Below the pieces are notes generated by a model. The model was not told the DNA's origin and searched no databases. It was given only the letters and a program-made list of their open reading frames with translations. A DNA stretch of 64,000 nt from Martelella sp. AD-3 (lineage in GTDB: Bacteria > Pseudomonadota > Alphaproteobacteria > Rhizobiales > Rhizobiaceae), in NCBI RefSeq assembly GCF_001578105.1, contig NZ_CP014275.1, positions 4,055,001 to 4,119,000 on the forward strand, given 5' to 3'. Below are positions 27,885-35,586 of this stretch, piece after piece. A program made the translations under genes and the position numbers. Positions within the stretch are counted from its first letter, which is position 1. Each line of letters starts with the position of its first letter.

Positions 27885-28964
27885 CTATTCCTTCCCCGCC
27901 TCCGGCAGCCATGACCGATAAAGCGGATGGTCCTCGGTAATCGGCAATGGCGTCGGCCTGCCGGTACGATCTGAATAGTACGCCGCCGTGACCAAGGCCA
28001 GCGAATTCCGCGCATCCGCAAGTGTCACCGGCGGCGCGCGGCCTTCCACAAGCGCGGCATGGAACAGCTCGAACTGGCGCGTGTAGCCATCCTCCGTGAC
28101 CGCGACCTCGGCGAGCGCGGCGTCGATGCGCGCCTGATGCGCGGCATCGCCGGCGATGAACCGCCACGGATCACGCCCCATCGTATAGGGTTCGCGAATG
28201 CTTTCGGCGGTCAGGTTTTCAAAACAGAAGCGCAACCGCGAAATCTCCTCGCGTGAGCCGAGCGTCATCGACAGGCTTGCCAGCGAACCGTTCTCCATCT
28301 TCACGGCCAGCGCCATCGTGTCCTCAACCTCGATCTTGTTGACCAGCGTCGCTCCATAGGCGAAAACCTCGGCGCAGGGGCCGTGGACATAATTGAGCAT
28401 GTCGTGGGCGTGGATGGCATGGCCGAGCAAACCGCCGCCCAGTTCCGTTGCCCACTTCCCGCGCCATTCCACCGCAAAATAGGGCGGAGGACGCCACCAA
28501 TGGGTCTCGATCGTGGTCATGAACGGCCGGCCGGCCAGCCCTTTCGCGATCAGGTGTTTCAGCTTCTGCAATCCCGTGCCGTAGCGATACTGAAAGATCG
28601 GCATGATGACCCTGCCGGATGCCGCCGCAATCTTCTCCATGGCGTCGACATCGGCGAGCGAACCGAACAGCGGCTTCTCGCAGATGACGTGCTTGCCCGC
28701 TTCAAGCGCCCTTCGAGACAGCTCGAAATGGCTGTGCGGCGGCGTGCAGACGTCGATGATGTCGATATCCTCGCGGGCAAACAGCGAATCGGTGTCCTGC
28801 GTGTATTCGGGCACGCCGAATTCCTCGCAAAGCGCCCGGCCGCGCGCTTCGTCGAGCGAGCAGATCACCTTGACCTCGAAGCGCTCGGCATTCCACCTGT
28901 AGCCCGTCATGTGACGGGCGGCGATACCGGCGCCGATGACGGCAACGCGGAACTTTCTGGTCAT
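27885..28964 (-). CDS. Gfo/Idh/MocA-family oxidoreductase (1)
   Basis: A 359-residue NAD(P)-dependent dehydrogenase of the glucose-fructose oxidoreductase / inositol dehydrogenase family. The Rossmann motif VAVIGAGIAARHMTG opens the protein, EKPLFGSLADVD (the EKP lysine) follows near residue 95, and the C-terminal domain holds GGGLLGHAIHAHDML with the catalytic His. It likely oxidises a cyclic polyol or sugar acid brought in by the ABC transporter encoded divergently. It lies 21 bases after the second family member and 7 bases before the GntR gene. Confidence 0.9.
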   Translation of the reverse strand: MTRKFRVAVIGAGIAARHMTGYRWNAERFEVKVICSLDEARGRALCEEFGVPEYTQDTDSLFAREDIDIIDVCTPPHSHFELSRRALEAGKHVICEKPLFGSLADVDAMEKIAAASGRVIMPIFQYRYGTGLQKLKHLIAKGLAGRPFMTTIETHWWRPPPYFAVEWRGKWATELGGGLLGHAIHAHDMLNYVHGPCAEVFAYGATLVNKIEVEDTMALAVKMENGSLASLSMTLGSREEISRLRFCFENLTAESIREPYTMGRDPWRFIAGDAAHQARIDAALAEVAVTEDGYTRQFELFHAALVEGRAPPVTLADARNSLALVTAAYYSDRTGRPTPLPITEDHPLYRSWLPEAGKE

Positions 28965-28985
28965 GCTTTCTCCTCCCGGTTCCGC

Positions 28986-29996
28986 TCAGCGCGCGGTGAT
29001 GTTGTGGGCTTTTTCCTGAGCCTCGAGCGACAGGCGGCAGACCTCGAAAACATGGGCCTGGCTCATGGCGGTTTCGGTCCGCTCGCGCACATCGGTGACG
29101 AACTGGTCGAAATAGTCGAGTTTCTCCCCGGAACAGTCGATATATTCGGTATGGGTCCGGTCAACGAGGAACAGGTGGTCCTTGCCGTCGCGGCCGCAGA
29201 TATCGACATATTTTCGCAGCTCGATATAGCCGTCCGTGCCGAGAATGGTGAGACGGCCGTCGCCCCAGGTCGGCAGGCCGTCCGGAGTGAACCAGTCGAC
29301 GCGGATATAGCCGGCGGCATGATCGCTGCGCAGCAGAACCTCGCCGAAATCCTGAAAGGCGGGATGGTCTCCCGTGGCGAAATTGCCGATGCTGGCGGCA
29401 GCGACTTCGGCCGTCTCCGAGCCGGTGTAAAACAGGAACTGATCGATCTGGTGCGAGGCGATGTCGATGATGATGCCGCCAAACCGGTCAAGCTCAAAAA
29501 ACCAGTCCGGCCGCTGGCCCGCCGACTTGCGGTGCGGCCCCATGCCGATGGTCTGCACCACCTTGCCGATCGCTCCCGCAGTAACCAGTTTTCCGGCCTT
29601 GACGGCGGAGGGAACACAGAGCCGCTCGGAGAAACAGACCGAGAAGATCCGGCCGGTCTTTCCGACCGTCTCGCGCACCGCCGCGAGTTGCGCGCCAGTG
29701 GTCATACCAGGCTTGTCGACCATGACATCCTTGCCGGCTTCCATCGCCCGGATCGCGAGACCGGCGCGATCTGCGGGAACAGCGGCGATGCAGATGACGT
29801 CAATACTGTCGTCGCCAAAAATCGTCTCCCGGTCGACGACGGGCGCATCGGGATAGGTTCGACGGAATGCGTCAACCAGTTCTGGAACCGAGGTTTTTTC
29901 GCAATATCCTGCGAATTCGGCCCCTGCCGCCAGCAATCCGTTGACGTGATCGAAAATATGTCCGTGGTCGATGCCCACGACAGCAAACCTCAACAT
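28986..29996 (-). CDS. Gfo/Idh/MocA-family oxidoreductase (2)
   Basis: A 336-residue relative of the downstream dehydrogenase but from a different branch. The N-terminus RFAVVGIDHGHIFDHVNGLL replaces the classical GxGxxG with GIDHGH, DKPGMTTGAQLAA stands where EKP is usual, and IDIASHQIDQFLFYTG supplies the catalytic-domain His. The variant dinucleotide loop is typical of a Gfo/Idh subgroup rather than an error. First gene of the four-gene minus-strand operon, with promoter and operator upstream. Confidence 0.88.
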   Translation of the reverse strand: MLRFAVVGIDHGHIFDHVNGLLAAGAEFAGYCEKTSVPELVDAFRRTYPDAPVVDRETIFGDDSIDVICIAAVPADRAGLAIRAMEAGKDVMVDKPGMTTGAQLAAVRETVGKTGRIFSVCFSERLCVPSAVKAGKLVTAGAIGKVVQTIGMGPHRKSAGQRPDWFFELDRFGGIIIDIASHQIDQFLFYTGSETAEVAAASIGNFATGDHPAFQDFGEVLLRSDHAAGYIRVDWFTPDGLPTWGDGRLTILGTDGYIELRKYVDICGRDGKDHLFLVDRTHTEYIDCSGEKLDYFDQFVTDVRERTETAMSQAHVFEVCRLSLEAQEKAHNITAR

Positions 29997-30070
29997 TTAC
30001 CTGGTTCTCCTTGGTTTCGGCAAAGCACGACACCCGGCTGAAGTTCGAAGTCGCATCTCAATCTCGCCGA

Positions 30071-30085
30071 TTTGGACAGACCAAA
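30071..30085. promoter_or_regulatory. GntR (FadR-type) operator 1
   Basis: Perfect arms TTTGG and CCAAA separated by ACAGA, overlapping the -10 of the minus-strand operon. It shares the TTGG-N5-CCAA form with operator 2. Confidence 0.6.
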
Positions 30086-30108
30086 CAAAAATAATCTCGC
30101 TCTGTCAA
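30080..30108 (-). promoter_or_regulatory. Candidate promoter of the Gfo/Idh operon
   Basis: On the minus strand a perfect TTGACA (30108-30103) is followed by 17 bases and TTTGGT (30085-30080). The poor -10 is embedded in operator 1, so regulator binding would block it. It lies 84 bases or more before the first gene. Confidence 0.5.
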
Positions 30109-30178
30109 GCCGCTCTCTTGTGAAGACAAGCGCTTCATAGCCCACTTTTACGGCGTTTTATGGGGATCGTCGTAGCTG

Positions 30179-30207
30179 TTGACTTTTTGGTCAGGCCAAT
30201 CAATAGT
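30179..30207 (+). promoter_or_regulatory. Promoter of the ABC transporter operon
   Basis: TTGACT (30179-30184), a 17-base spacer, and AATAGT (30202-30207, 4 of 6 to the -10 consensus). The spacer is almost entirely operator 2. Confidence 0.55.
30186..30200. promoter_or_regulatory. GntR (FadR-type) operator 2
   Basis: TTTGG and CCAAT flank TCAGG, giving the core TTGG-N5-CCAA. It sits between the -35 and -10 of the transporter promoter. Its centre is 115 bases from that of operator 1, about eleven helical turns. Confidence 0.6.
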
Positions 30208-30283
30208 TCCGTGGTTGGACCAATGCGTCTGACTGGAGAAGATGCCTGGCGGAGGGCTGGCATCGTCCAACGGGAGGATCAAA

Positions 30284-31567
30284 ATGAAACTTTCAGCGTT
30301 CGCTTACCCGGCGGCGGCAGGCGTCTTTTTGGCCTGCGCCGCTGCCGCCTCGGCGCAGAATGGCGCCGCCACGATCTTCTGTGACGACACCGGCTTCGGC
30401 TGCATCACCATGCAGCCCGTGGTCGACCGTTACAACGAGGAGCATCCCGACCTGCCGGTCAAACTGGAAACCGTGAGCTATCAGGCCATCCTGGAGAGCC
30501 TGCCTGTCCAGCTCGAATCCGGCGAAGGGCCGGATGGCGCGATCATCACCGACCTCGGGGGCTTGAGCCGCTTCTATCTCGACATCACCCCTTATGTCGA
30601 CGCGGCGCAGTTCGAGAAGGACTATGGCCAGACCCTTTCATGGCTGCGCGGCAGCGACCCCGACGGCGCCGCGATTTTCGGCATGCCGACCTCGCTGACG
30701 GTCAATGGCGCCTATGTCAACAAGACACTGTTCGAGCAGGCCAGCGTTCCCTTGCCGGAGGAAGGCGCAACCTGGGATGACTGGGCGGTTGCCACGACAA
30801 AGGTAGCCGAGGCCACCAACACGGATTTTCCGATGGAGATGGACAGGTCGGGCCACCGCTTCGCCAGCTTCGCCATCAGCCAGGGTGCCGAACTTGTCGA
30901 TGACGAGGGTCGGCCCGTCGTCGATGACGGCCTGCGCAACGCGATCGAGAAATTCAAGGCGTGGCACGAGACCGGCGTGATGCCGATGGATCTCTGGGGG
31001 GCCGTTGGCGGCGCGACCCATCGCGAGCTCTTCGCCGACTTCCTCAATGCCAATGTCGTCTTCTATTTCGGCGGCTCATGGAACCTCGGCAAGATGGACG
31101 CCGAAGTCGGCGACCTGTTCGACTGGGAGGTCGCACCCGCGCCTTGCGGCCCGTCCTCCTGCACAGTGATGCCGGGCGGCGGCGCGCTGGTGGCGTTCAA
31201 ACACACCGAACACCCGGAAGCCATGGGCGCCTTCATCAACTATCTGTCACAGCCCGAAAACCTCACCGAGGTGATCGCCGCCTCGGTCGAGATCCCGGCC
31301 TCCCGCTCGGTCGGCGATGCCGGCGTTGAATATCCGGGCGCTTCGGAGCGCACCCAGGAGGCGCTCGCCACCTTCAGCGCCCAGGTGCCGAAAATGGCCG
31401 ACGCCGCCTACCGTTTTCAGGGCTGGCGCTACCAGCGCGCAATGATGAACTCGCTGACCACCCGCATCAGCCAGGTGCTCAACGACGAGCTGACGGTTGA
31501 CGAGGCGCTGGCCCGTATCGAGACGGACGTCAACCTGGCGATCGATGCCGCCCGGGGCAACCAGTAA
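30284..31567 (+). CDS. ABC transporter substrate-binding protein (carbohydrate type)
   Basis: A 427-residue periplasmic binding protein of the extracellular solute-binding family 1, with a signal peptide (1-25, cleavage after ASAQ). The body shows the usual open alpha/beta pattern with GEGPDGAIITDLGGLSRF, FGMPTSLTVNGAYVNKTLFEQ and FYFGGSWNLGKM. Two pairs of cysteines (CDDTGFGC near the N-terminus; CGPSSC later) could form disulfides. The ATG at 30284 has GGGAGGATC upstream. It heads a complete transporter operon; the ligand is probably a sugar, polyol or sugar acid oxidised by the divergent dehydrogenases. Confidence 0.9.
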   Translation: MKLSAFAYPAAAGVFLACAAAASAQNGAATIFCDDTGFGCITMQPVVDRYNEEHPDLPVKLETVSYQAILESLPVQLESGEGPDGAIITDLGGLSRFYLDITPYVDAAQFEKDYGQTLSWLRGSDPDGAAIFGMPTSLTVNGAYVNKTLFEQASVPLPEEGATWDDWAVATTKVAEATNTDFPMEMDRSGHRFASFAISQGAELVDDEGRPVVDDGLRNAIEKFKAWHETGVMPMDLWGAVGGATHRELFADFLNANVVFYFGGSWNLGKMDAEVGDLFDWEVAPAPCGPSSCTVMPGGGALVAFKHTEHPEAMGAFINYLSQPENLTEVIAASVEIPASRSVGDAGVEYPGASERTQEALATFSAQVPKMADAAYRFQGWRYQRAMMNSLTTRISQVLNDELTVDEALARIETDVNLAIDAARGNQ

Positions 31568-31650
31568 CCGGGCGACCTTCAGGCGGCAGCAGACAGGAAG
31601 GCGCCCGGCCTTAAGGGCGCCTCCACCACCGAAGGCGGATGGAGAGACGG

Positions 31651-32649
31651 ATGACAGCAAGCATGCAAGCCGGCCGGATGCTGGCCAATGTCGCGGCCTT
31701 GCCCGCCCGGCTGATCGAGCCGGCTATGAGCGGGGTTCAAAAGACAATCGGCATCAAGCGGATGCCGTGGATTTTCCTGATCCCCAACCTGACGGCGGTG
31801 CTGCTGTTCGCGCTCCTTCCGGTCTTCATCAATATCTTCTATTCGGTCACCGGCAGCGACAGGCTCTACCCTGTGGATCGGCCCTTCATCGGCATGGCCA
31901 ATTACGAGACCCTGCTCGATTGCCGGAACTATCTCCAGCCATCGACATGCTCGCGCGACCTGTTCTGGCGCGCCCTCGGCAACAGCCTCGTATTCGTGCC
32001 GACGCAGGTGGTGCTGATGATCGGCATTTCCCTGCTGACCGCCATCTGCCTCAACCGGGAGATCAGGGGACGCGGCTTCTTCCGGGGCGTGTTCTTCTTC
32101 CCCGTCATGCTGTCGCCGGTCGTTGTTGCGCTGACCTGGCAATGGATCCTGCAGCGCAACGGCGCGCTCAACGGGCTTCTGGAATCCGTGGGCCTCGGCG
32201 GCGTCAACTGGCTGGTTCACGCAGACACCGCCTTTGCCTGGGCCGTCGCGGTAACGATCTGGGCCCATATGGGGTTCTACACCATCATTCTTCTCGCAGG
32301 CCTGCAGGCGATCCCGCGCGATGTCTACGAGGCCGCGAAAATGGACTCGGCCAGCCACTGGCGGGTGTTCCGGCGCATCACCCTGCCGCTTCTCCTGCCG
32401 GTGCTTCTGGTGGTCTTCGTCCTGTGCGTGATCCGCTCTGTGCAGACATTCGACGAACTCTACGTGCTGACCGGCGGCGGCCCCGGCTCGGCCACCATGC
32501 TGATGGTCCAGTATATCTACGAGGTCGGCTTTGCCGCCCAGCCGCGCAATTTCGGCCTTGCCGCAGCCGCCTCTCTGCTGCTCGGCCTCGTGCTGCTGCT
32601 GTTCACGGCACTGCAACTCAAATTCTCCAGGAGCGCACGTGATGGCTGA
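31651..32649 (+). CDS. ABC transporter permease (carbohydrate, MalF/UgpA type)
   Basis: A 332-residue inner-membrane permease with about six membrane spans and the EAA loop YEAAKMDSASHWRVFRRITLP, which contacts the ATPase. The ATG at 31651 is preferred because GGAGAGACGG precedes it at a good distance; an in-frame ATG at 31639 would add four residues but abuts its own AAGGCGG. It overlaps the next permease gene by 8 bases. Confidence 0.9.
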   Translation: MTASMQAGRMLANVAALPARLIEPAMSGVQKTIGIKRMPWIFLIPNLTAVLLFALLPVFINIFYSVTGSDRLYPVDRPFIGMANYETLLDCRNYLQPSTCSRDLFWRALGNSLVFVPTQVVLMIGISLLTAICLNREIRGRGFFRGVFFFPVMLSPVVVALTWQWILQRNGALNGLLESVGLGGVNWLVHADTAFAWAVAVTIWAHMGFYTIILLAGLQAIPRDVYEAAKMDSASHWRVFRRITLPLLLPVLLVVFVLCVIRSVQTFDELYVLTGGGPGSATMLMVQYIYEVGFAAQPRNFGLAAAASLLLGLVLLLFTALQLKFSRSARDG

Positions 32650-33745
32650 CCTCGACGACATCCGCATCGCCCGGAACCGGCCGTCGCCAGGTATTCTGGG
32701 AACCATCTTCGGCAAACGCGGCGGCAGGAAGGCGGACTGGACCGACTACGTCACCTATGGCTACCTGCTGCTTGGCCTGGTCATCATGTTCGCGCCGGTG
32801 CTGTGGCTGGTGATCTCCTCGTTCAAGACGCCGGCCAATCTGCAGGATTTCCCGCCAACGCTGCTGCCGGTGACGACGGAAACGGTCTCCGTCGAAGGCT
32901 TCGACGAACCGCTGCCGCTCTACGACGTCAGGACCGAGGACGGCGAGACCATCCGGCTCGCCCAGATCCGGCGCGTCGGGCTCAACGCCCAGATGATCGA
33001 TCCGGCCGATCCGGCGGCGGGGCGGCTCGTGATCAAGGTCGCCAATGCCGAGCCGGTGCGCAAGGTCCGTTTCACGATCGACAACTATGTCAATCTTCTG
33101 ACCACGGCGGGCGCAGACATCTGGCGCTATGTCTACAATTCGCTGTTCATCACGGTCGTCGCCACGGTGATCACGCTGGTGATGAATTCGATGGCGGCCT
33201 TCGCGCTGTCGAAATACCGCTTCCGCGGCTCCACGGCGGCCCTGACGGCAATTCTGGCGACGCTGATGATACCGGCCACCGTGGTTCTGGTGCCGGTCTA
33301 TCTGATCGTTGCCGAGCTCGGCCTTGTCGGCAGTCTTTGGGGCGTGATCCTGCCCACCGTCGCCACCCCCACCGGCGTGTTCCTGCTGCGTCAGTATATG
33401 CTCACCATTCCCGACGAACTGCTGGAGGCGGCGCGCATGGACCATGCCAGCGAATGGCGGATTTTCTGGCGCATCATCCTGCCGCTGTCCTCGCCGGCGC
33501 TGGCGGTGGTCGCGATCTTCTCGATCCTGTCGCGCTGGAACGACTTCCTGCTGCCGCTGATCGTGCTGAACAACCGGGAATCCTTCACGCTGCAGCTGGC
33601 CCTCGCTTCGTTCCAGACGGAATTCGAGATCCGTTACGACCTGCTTCTGGCGATGACGACGCTGACCGCCCTGCCGCTCGCCTTCGCCTTCATCTTCCTG
33701 CAGCGCTACATCACCAGCGGCATCGCTTCCACAGGCATAAAATAG
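32642..33745 (+). CDS. ABC transporter permease (carbohydrate, MalG type) with extracytoplasmic insert
   Basis: A 367-residue partner permease. The first membrane span (about residues 37-60) is followed by a hydrophilic segment of about 85 residues (from [10 protein letters not shown] to [10 protein letters not shown]) that contains a short beta-rich stretch, before the remaining five spans. The EAA loop [21 protein letters not shown] is intact. Inserts of this kind occur in a subset of family-1 sugar permeases and probably reach the binding protein. It starts inside the end of the preceding gene and is 11 bases before the ATPase gene. Confidence 0.9.
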   Translation: MADLDDIRIARNRPSPGILGTIFGKRGGRKADWTDYVTYGYLLLGLVIMFAPVLWLVISSFKTPANLQDFPPTLLPVTTETVSVEGFDEPLPLYDVRTEDGETIRLAQIRRVGLNAQMIDPADPAAGRLVIKVANAEPVRKVRFTIDNYVNLLTTAGADIWRYVYNSLFITVVATVITLVMNSMAAFALSKYRFRGSTAALTAILATLMIPATVVLVPVYLIVAELGLVGSLWGVILPTVATPTGVFLLRQYMLTIPDELLEAARMDHASEWRIFWRIILPLSSPALAVVAIFSILSRWNDFLLPLIVLNNRESFTLQLALASFQTEFEIRYDLLLAMTTLTALPLAFAFIFLQRYITSGIASTGIK

Positions 33746-33756
33746 GTTCGACATTC

Positions 33757-34845
33757 ATGGCAAAACTGACCCTCGAGAACCTCAACAAGTGTTTCGGCGT
33801 TGTCGAAGTCATCCCCGATGTCAACCTGACGATCGACGACGGTGAGTTTGTCGTTTTCGTCGGGCCGTCCGGCTGCGGCAAATCGACATTGCTCCGCATG
33901 ATCGCCGGGCTGGAGGATGTCACAGGCGGCGATATCCGGATCGACGGCGAAAGCATCGCGCATGTGCCGGCGGCCGACCGCGGCGTGGCGATGGTGTTCC
34001 AGTCCTATGCGCTCTACCCGCACATGACGGTGCGTGAAAATCTGAGCTTCGGGCTGGAAAACATCCGCATGCCGAAGGATGAGATCAACCGCCGCGTTGC
34101 CATGGCCGCCGGGATGCTGCAGATCGACGCGCTGCTCGACCGCCGGCCCAAGCAGCTTTCCGGCGGCCAGCGCCAGCGCGTGGCCATCGGCAGGGCGATC
34201 ACCCGCGATCCGAAGATATTCCTGTTCGACGAACCGCTCTCCAATCTCGACGCCGAACTGCGCGTTCATATGCGCCTGGAGATCACCAAACTGCATGAGC
34301 GGCTCGGCAACACCATGATCTATGTGACCCACGACCAGATCGAGGCAATGACCATGGCCGACAAGATCGTGGTATTGAGACGCGGCGTTATCGAACAGGT
34401 CGGCGCGCCGCTGGAGCTTTACAACAATCCGCGCAACACCTTCGTCGCCGGTTTCATCGGATCGCCGAGGATGAACTTCGTCGAGGGCACGCTCGGCGTG
34501 GCGGCCGACGGCGCGCTGGTCTTCAACGCCGCGCAATTGCCGCCGCTGAAACTGTCCGACCATGCCGCCAAGTCTGCGACCGGACAGAAGGTAACGCTCG
34601 GCATCAGGCCCGAACACCTCGTCACGGTCGATGCCCATGATCTGACCTGGCCGGTGACCGTCTCCGTCTCCGAGCAGCACGGAGCCAACAGCTACCTGCA
34701 CTGCACGCTGCCGGACGGCGCGCCGGTTCTGATCCATGAGCCGGGACAAAGCGCGCTATCGCGCGGCGATGTCGTCCATGTGCGTCCGAGGGAAGAGCAC
34801 TGGCATCTCTTCGAGGCCGATGGCCGGAGGATCGATCCGGATTAG
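33757..34845 (+). CDS. ABC transporter ATP-binding protein (UgpC/MsmK type)
   Basis: A 362-residue ATPase with Walker [10 protein letters not shown] (about 36-44), Q-loop [10 protein letters not shown], signature LSGGQRQR, Walker [11 protein letters not shown] and H-loop THDQ, followed by a C-terminal TOBE/OB domain (about 235-360) typical of MalK-like carbohydrate importers. The usual rhizobial ugpC-like subunit can serve several transporters. It is the last gene of the operon. Confidence 0.92.
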   Translation: MAKLTLENLNKCFGVVEVIPDVNLTIDDGEFVVFVGPSGCGKSTLLRMIAGLEDVTGGDIRIDGESIAHVPAADRGVAMVFQSYALYPHMTVRENLSFGLENIRMPKDEINRRVAMAAGMLQIDALLDRRPKQLSGGQRQRVAIGRAITRDPKIFLFDEPLSNLDAELRVHMRLEITKLHERLGNTMIYVTHDQIEAMTMADKIVVLRRGVIEQVGAPLELYNNPRNTFVAGFIGSPRMNFVEGTLGVAADGALVFNAAQLPPLKLSDHAAKSATGQKVTLGIRPEHLVTVDAHDLTWPVTVSVSEQHGANSYLHCTLPDGAPVLIHEPGQSALSRGDVVHVRPREEHWHLFEADGRRIDPD

Positions 34846-34870
34846 CGCGTCCAGGAGAAGCGGACACGCT
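34844..34870 (+). terminator. Candidate hairpin at the end of the ABC operon
   Basis: Arms AGCGCGTCC (34844-34852) and GGACACGCT (34862-34870), one mismatch, 9-base loop. It starts at the last base of the stop codon; no T-run follows, so the call is weak. Confidence 0.35.
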
Positions 34871-34968
34871 AGGCACTCTTCCAGGCTGAAAGCGTTGAAC
34901 AAGCCAATCGAATTGGGTCGGTCAAGCTGAACAGCAGAAGAAGGCGCATCACGGCTTCTTCCAAACCC

Positions 34969-35583
34969 TCATTGCTTCTTCTCGCCCACCCGTGCGATCA
35001 TCAGAGGATCATAGCGCGGGGCTTTGATCCGGCGGCGATCCGGTTCCGCTTGCGAAAGCGGTTCAGCCGGTCGCGTTCGACCTGCCGCCTCGAAGGCAAG
35101 CTGGCGATAGATATCCGTGCCGCCCGTCTTCCAGGCGATTTCCTCATCCGTCAGAGGACGGATCACGCGCGCCGGATTGCCATGGGCGAGCATGCCTTCG
35201 GGCACGACAAAGCCCTGCCTGACAAGGGCCATCGCCCCGATGATGGCATTCTTCCCGATCACCGCCTCGTCCATGACAACGGCATTCATGCCGACCATGG
35301 CATTCTCGCCGACGCGGCAGCCATGCAGCACCGCGCCGTGACCGATATGGCCGAAACGCTCGACGACGACATCGCGATCGGGAAAGGAATGGCAGACGCA
35401 GGTCTCCTGGATGTTGGAGCCCTCATGCATCTCGATCCGCCCGAAATCCCCGCGCAGCACCGCGCCCGCCCCAACGAAGCATTGCGGGCCGATGATGACA
35501 TCGCCGATCAGCACCGCATCCGGGTGGACATAGGCGCCCTGATCGACAACCGGCACGATATCGTCATAGGCGTAGACAGCCAT
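34969..35583 (-). CDS. paaY: Phenylacetate degradation protein PaaY (gamma-carbonic-anhydrase-like thioesterase)
   Basis: A 204-residue left-handed beta-helix hexapeptide-repeat protein. PaaY is thought to act as a thioesterase that rescues the Paa pathway by hydrolysing dead-end CoA thioesters. The repeats run from PDAVLIGDVIIG to GKNAIIGAMALV, with metal-ligand histidines in VCHSF and FGHIGHGAVLHG. It is the last gene of the paa operon, starting three bases after paaZ ends, which supports the name over a generic carbonic anhydrase. Confidence 0.9.
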   Translation of the reverse strand: MAVYAYDDIVPVVDQGAYVHPDAVLIGDVIIGPQCFVGAGAVLRGDFGRIEMHEGSNIQETCVCHSFPDRDVVVERFGHIGHGAVLHGCRVGENAMVGMNAVVMDEAVIGKNAIIGAMALVRQGFVVPEGMLAHGNPARVIRPLTDEEIAWKTGGTDIYRQLAFEAAGRTRPAEPLSQAEPDRRRIKAPRYDPLMIARVGEKKQ

Positions 35584-35586
35584 GGC

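Noticed and set aside
30215..30223. TTGGACCAA as a third GntR operator
   Set aside because: The half-sites are separated by one base rather than five, so it does not match the spacing of the other two sites.
32803..33756. Upstream extension of the ABC ATPase frame through the permease gene
   Set aside because: The extension overlaps a complete permease in another frame and the ATPase fold begins at the ATG at 33757.
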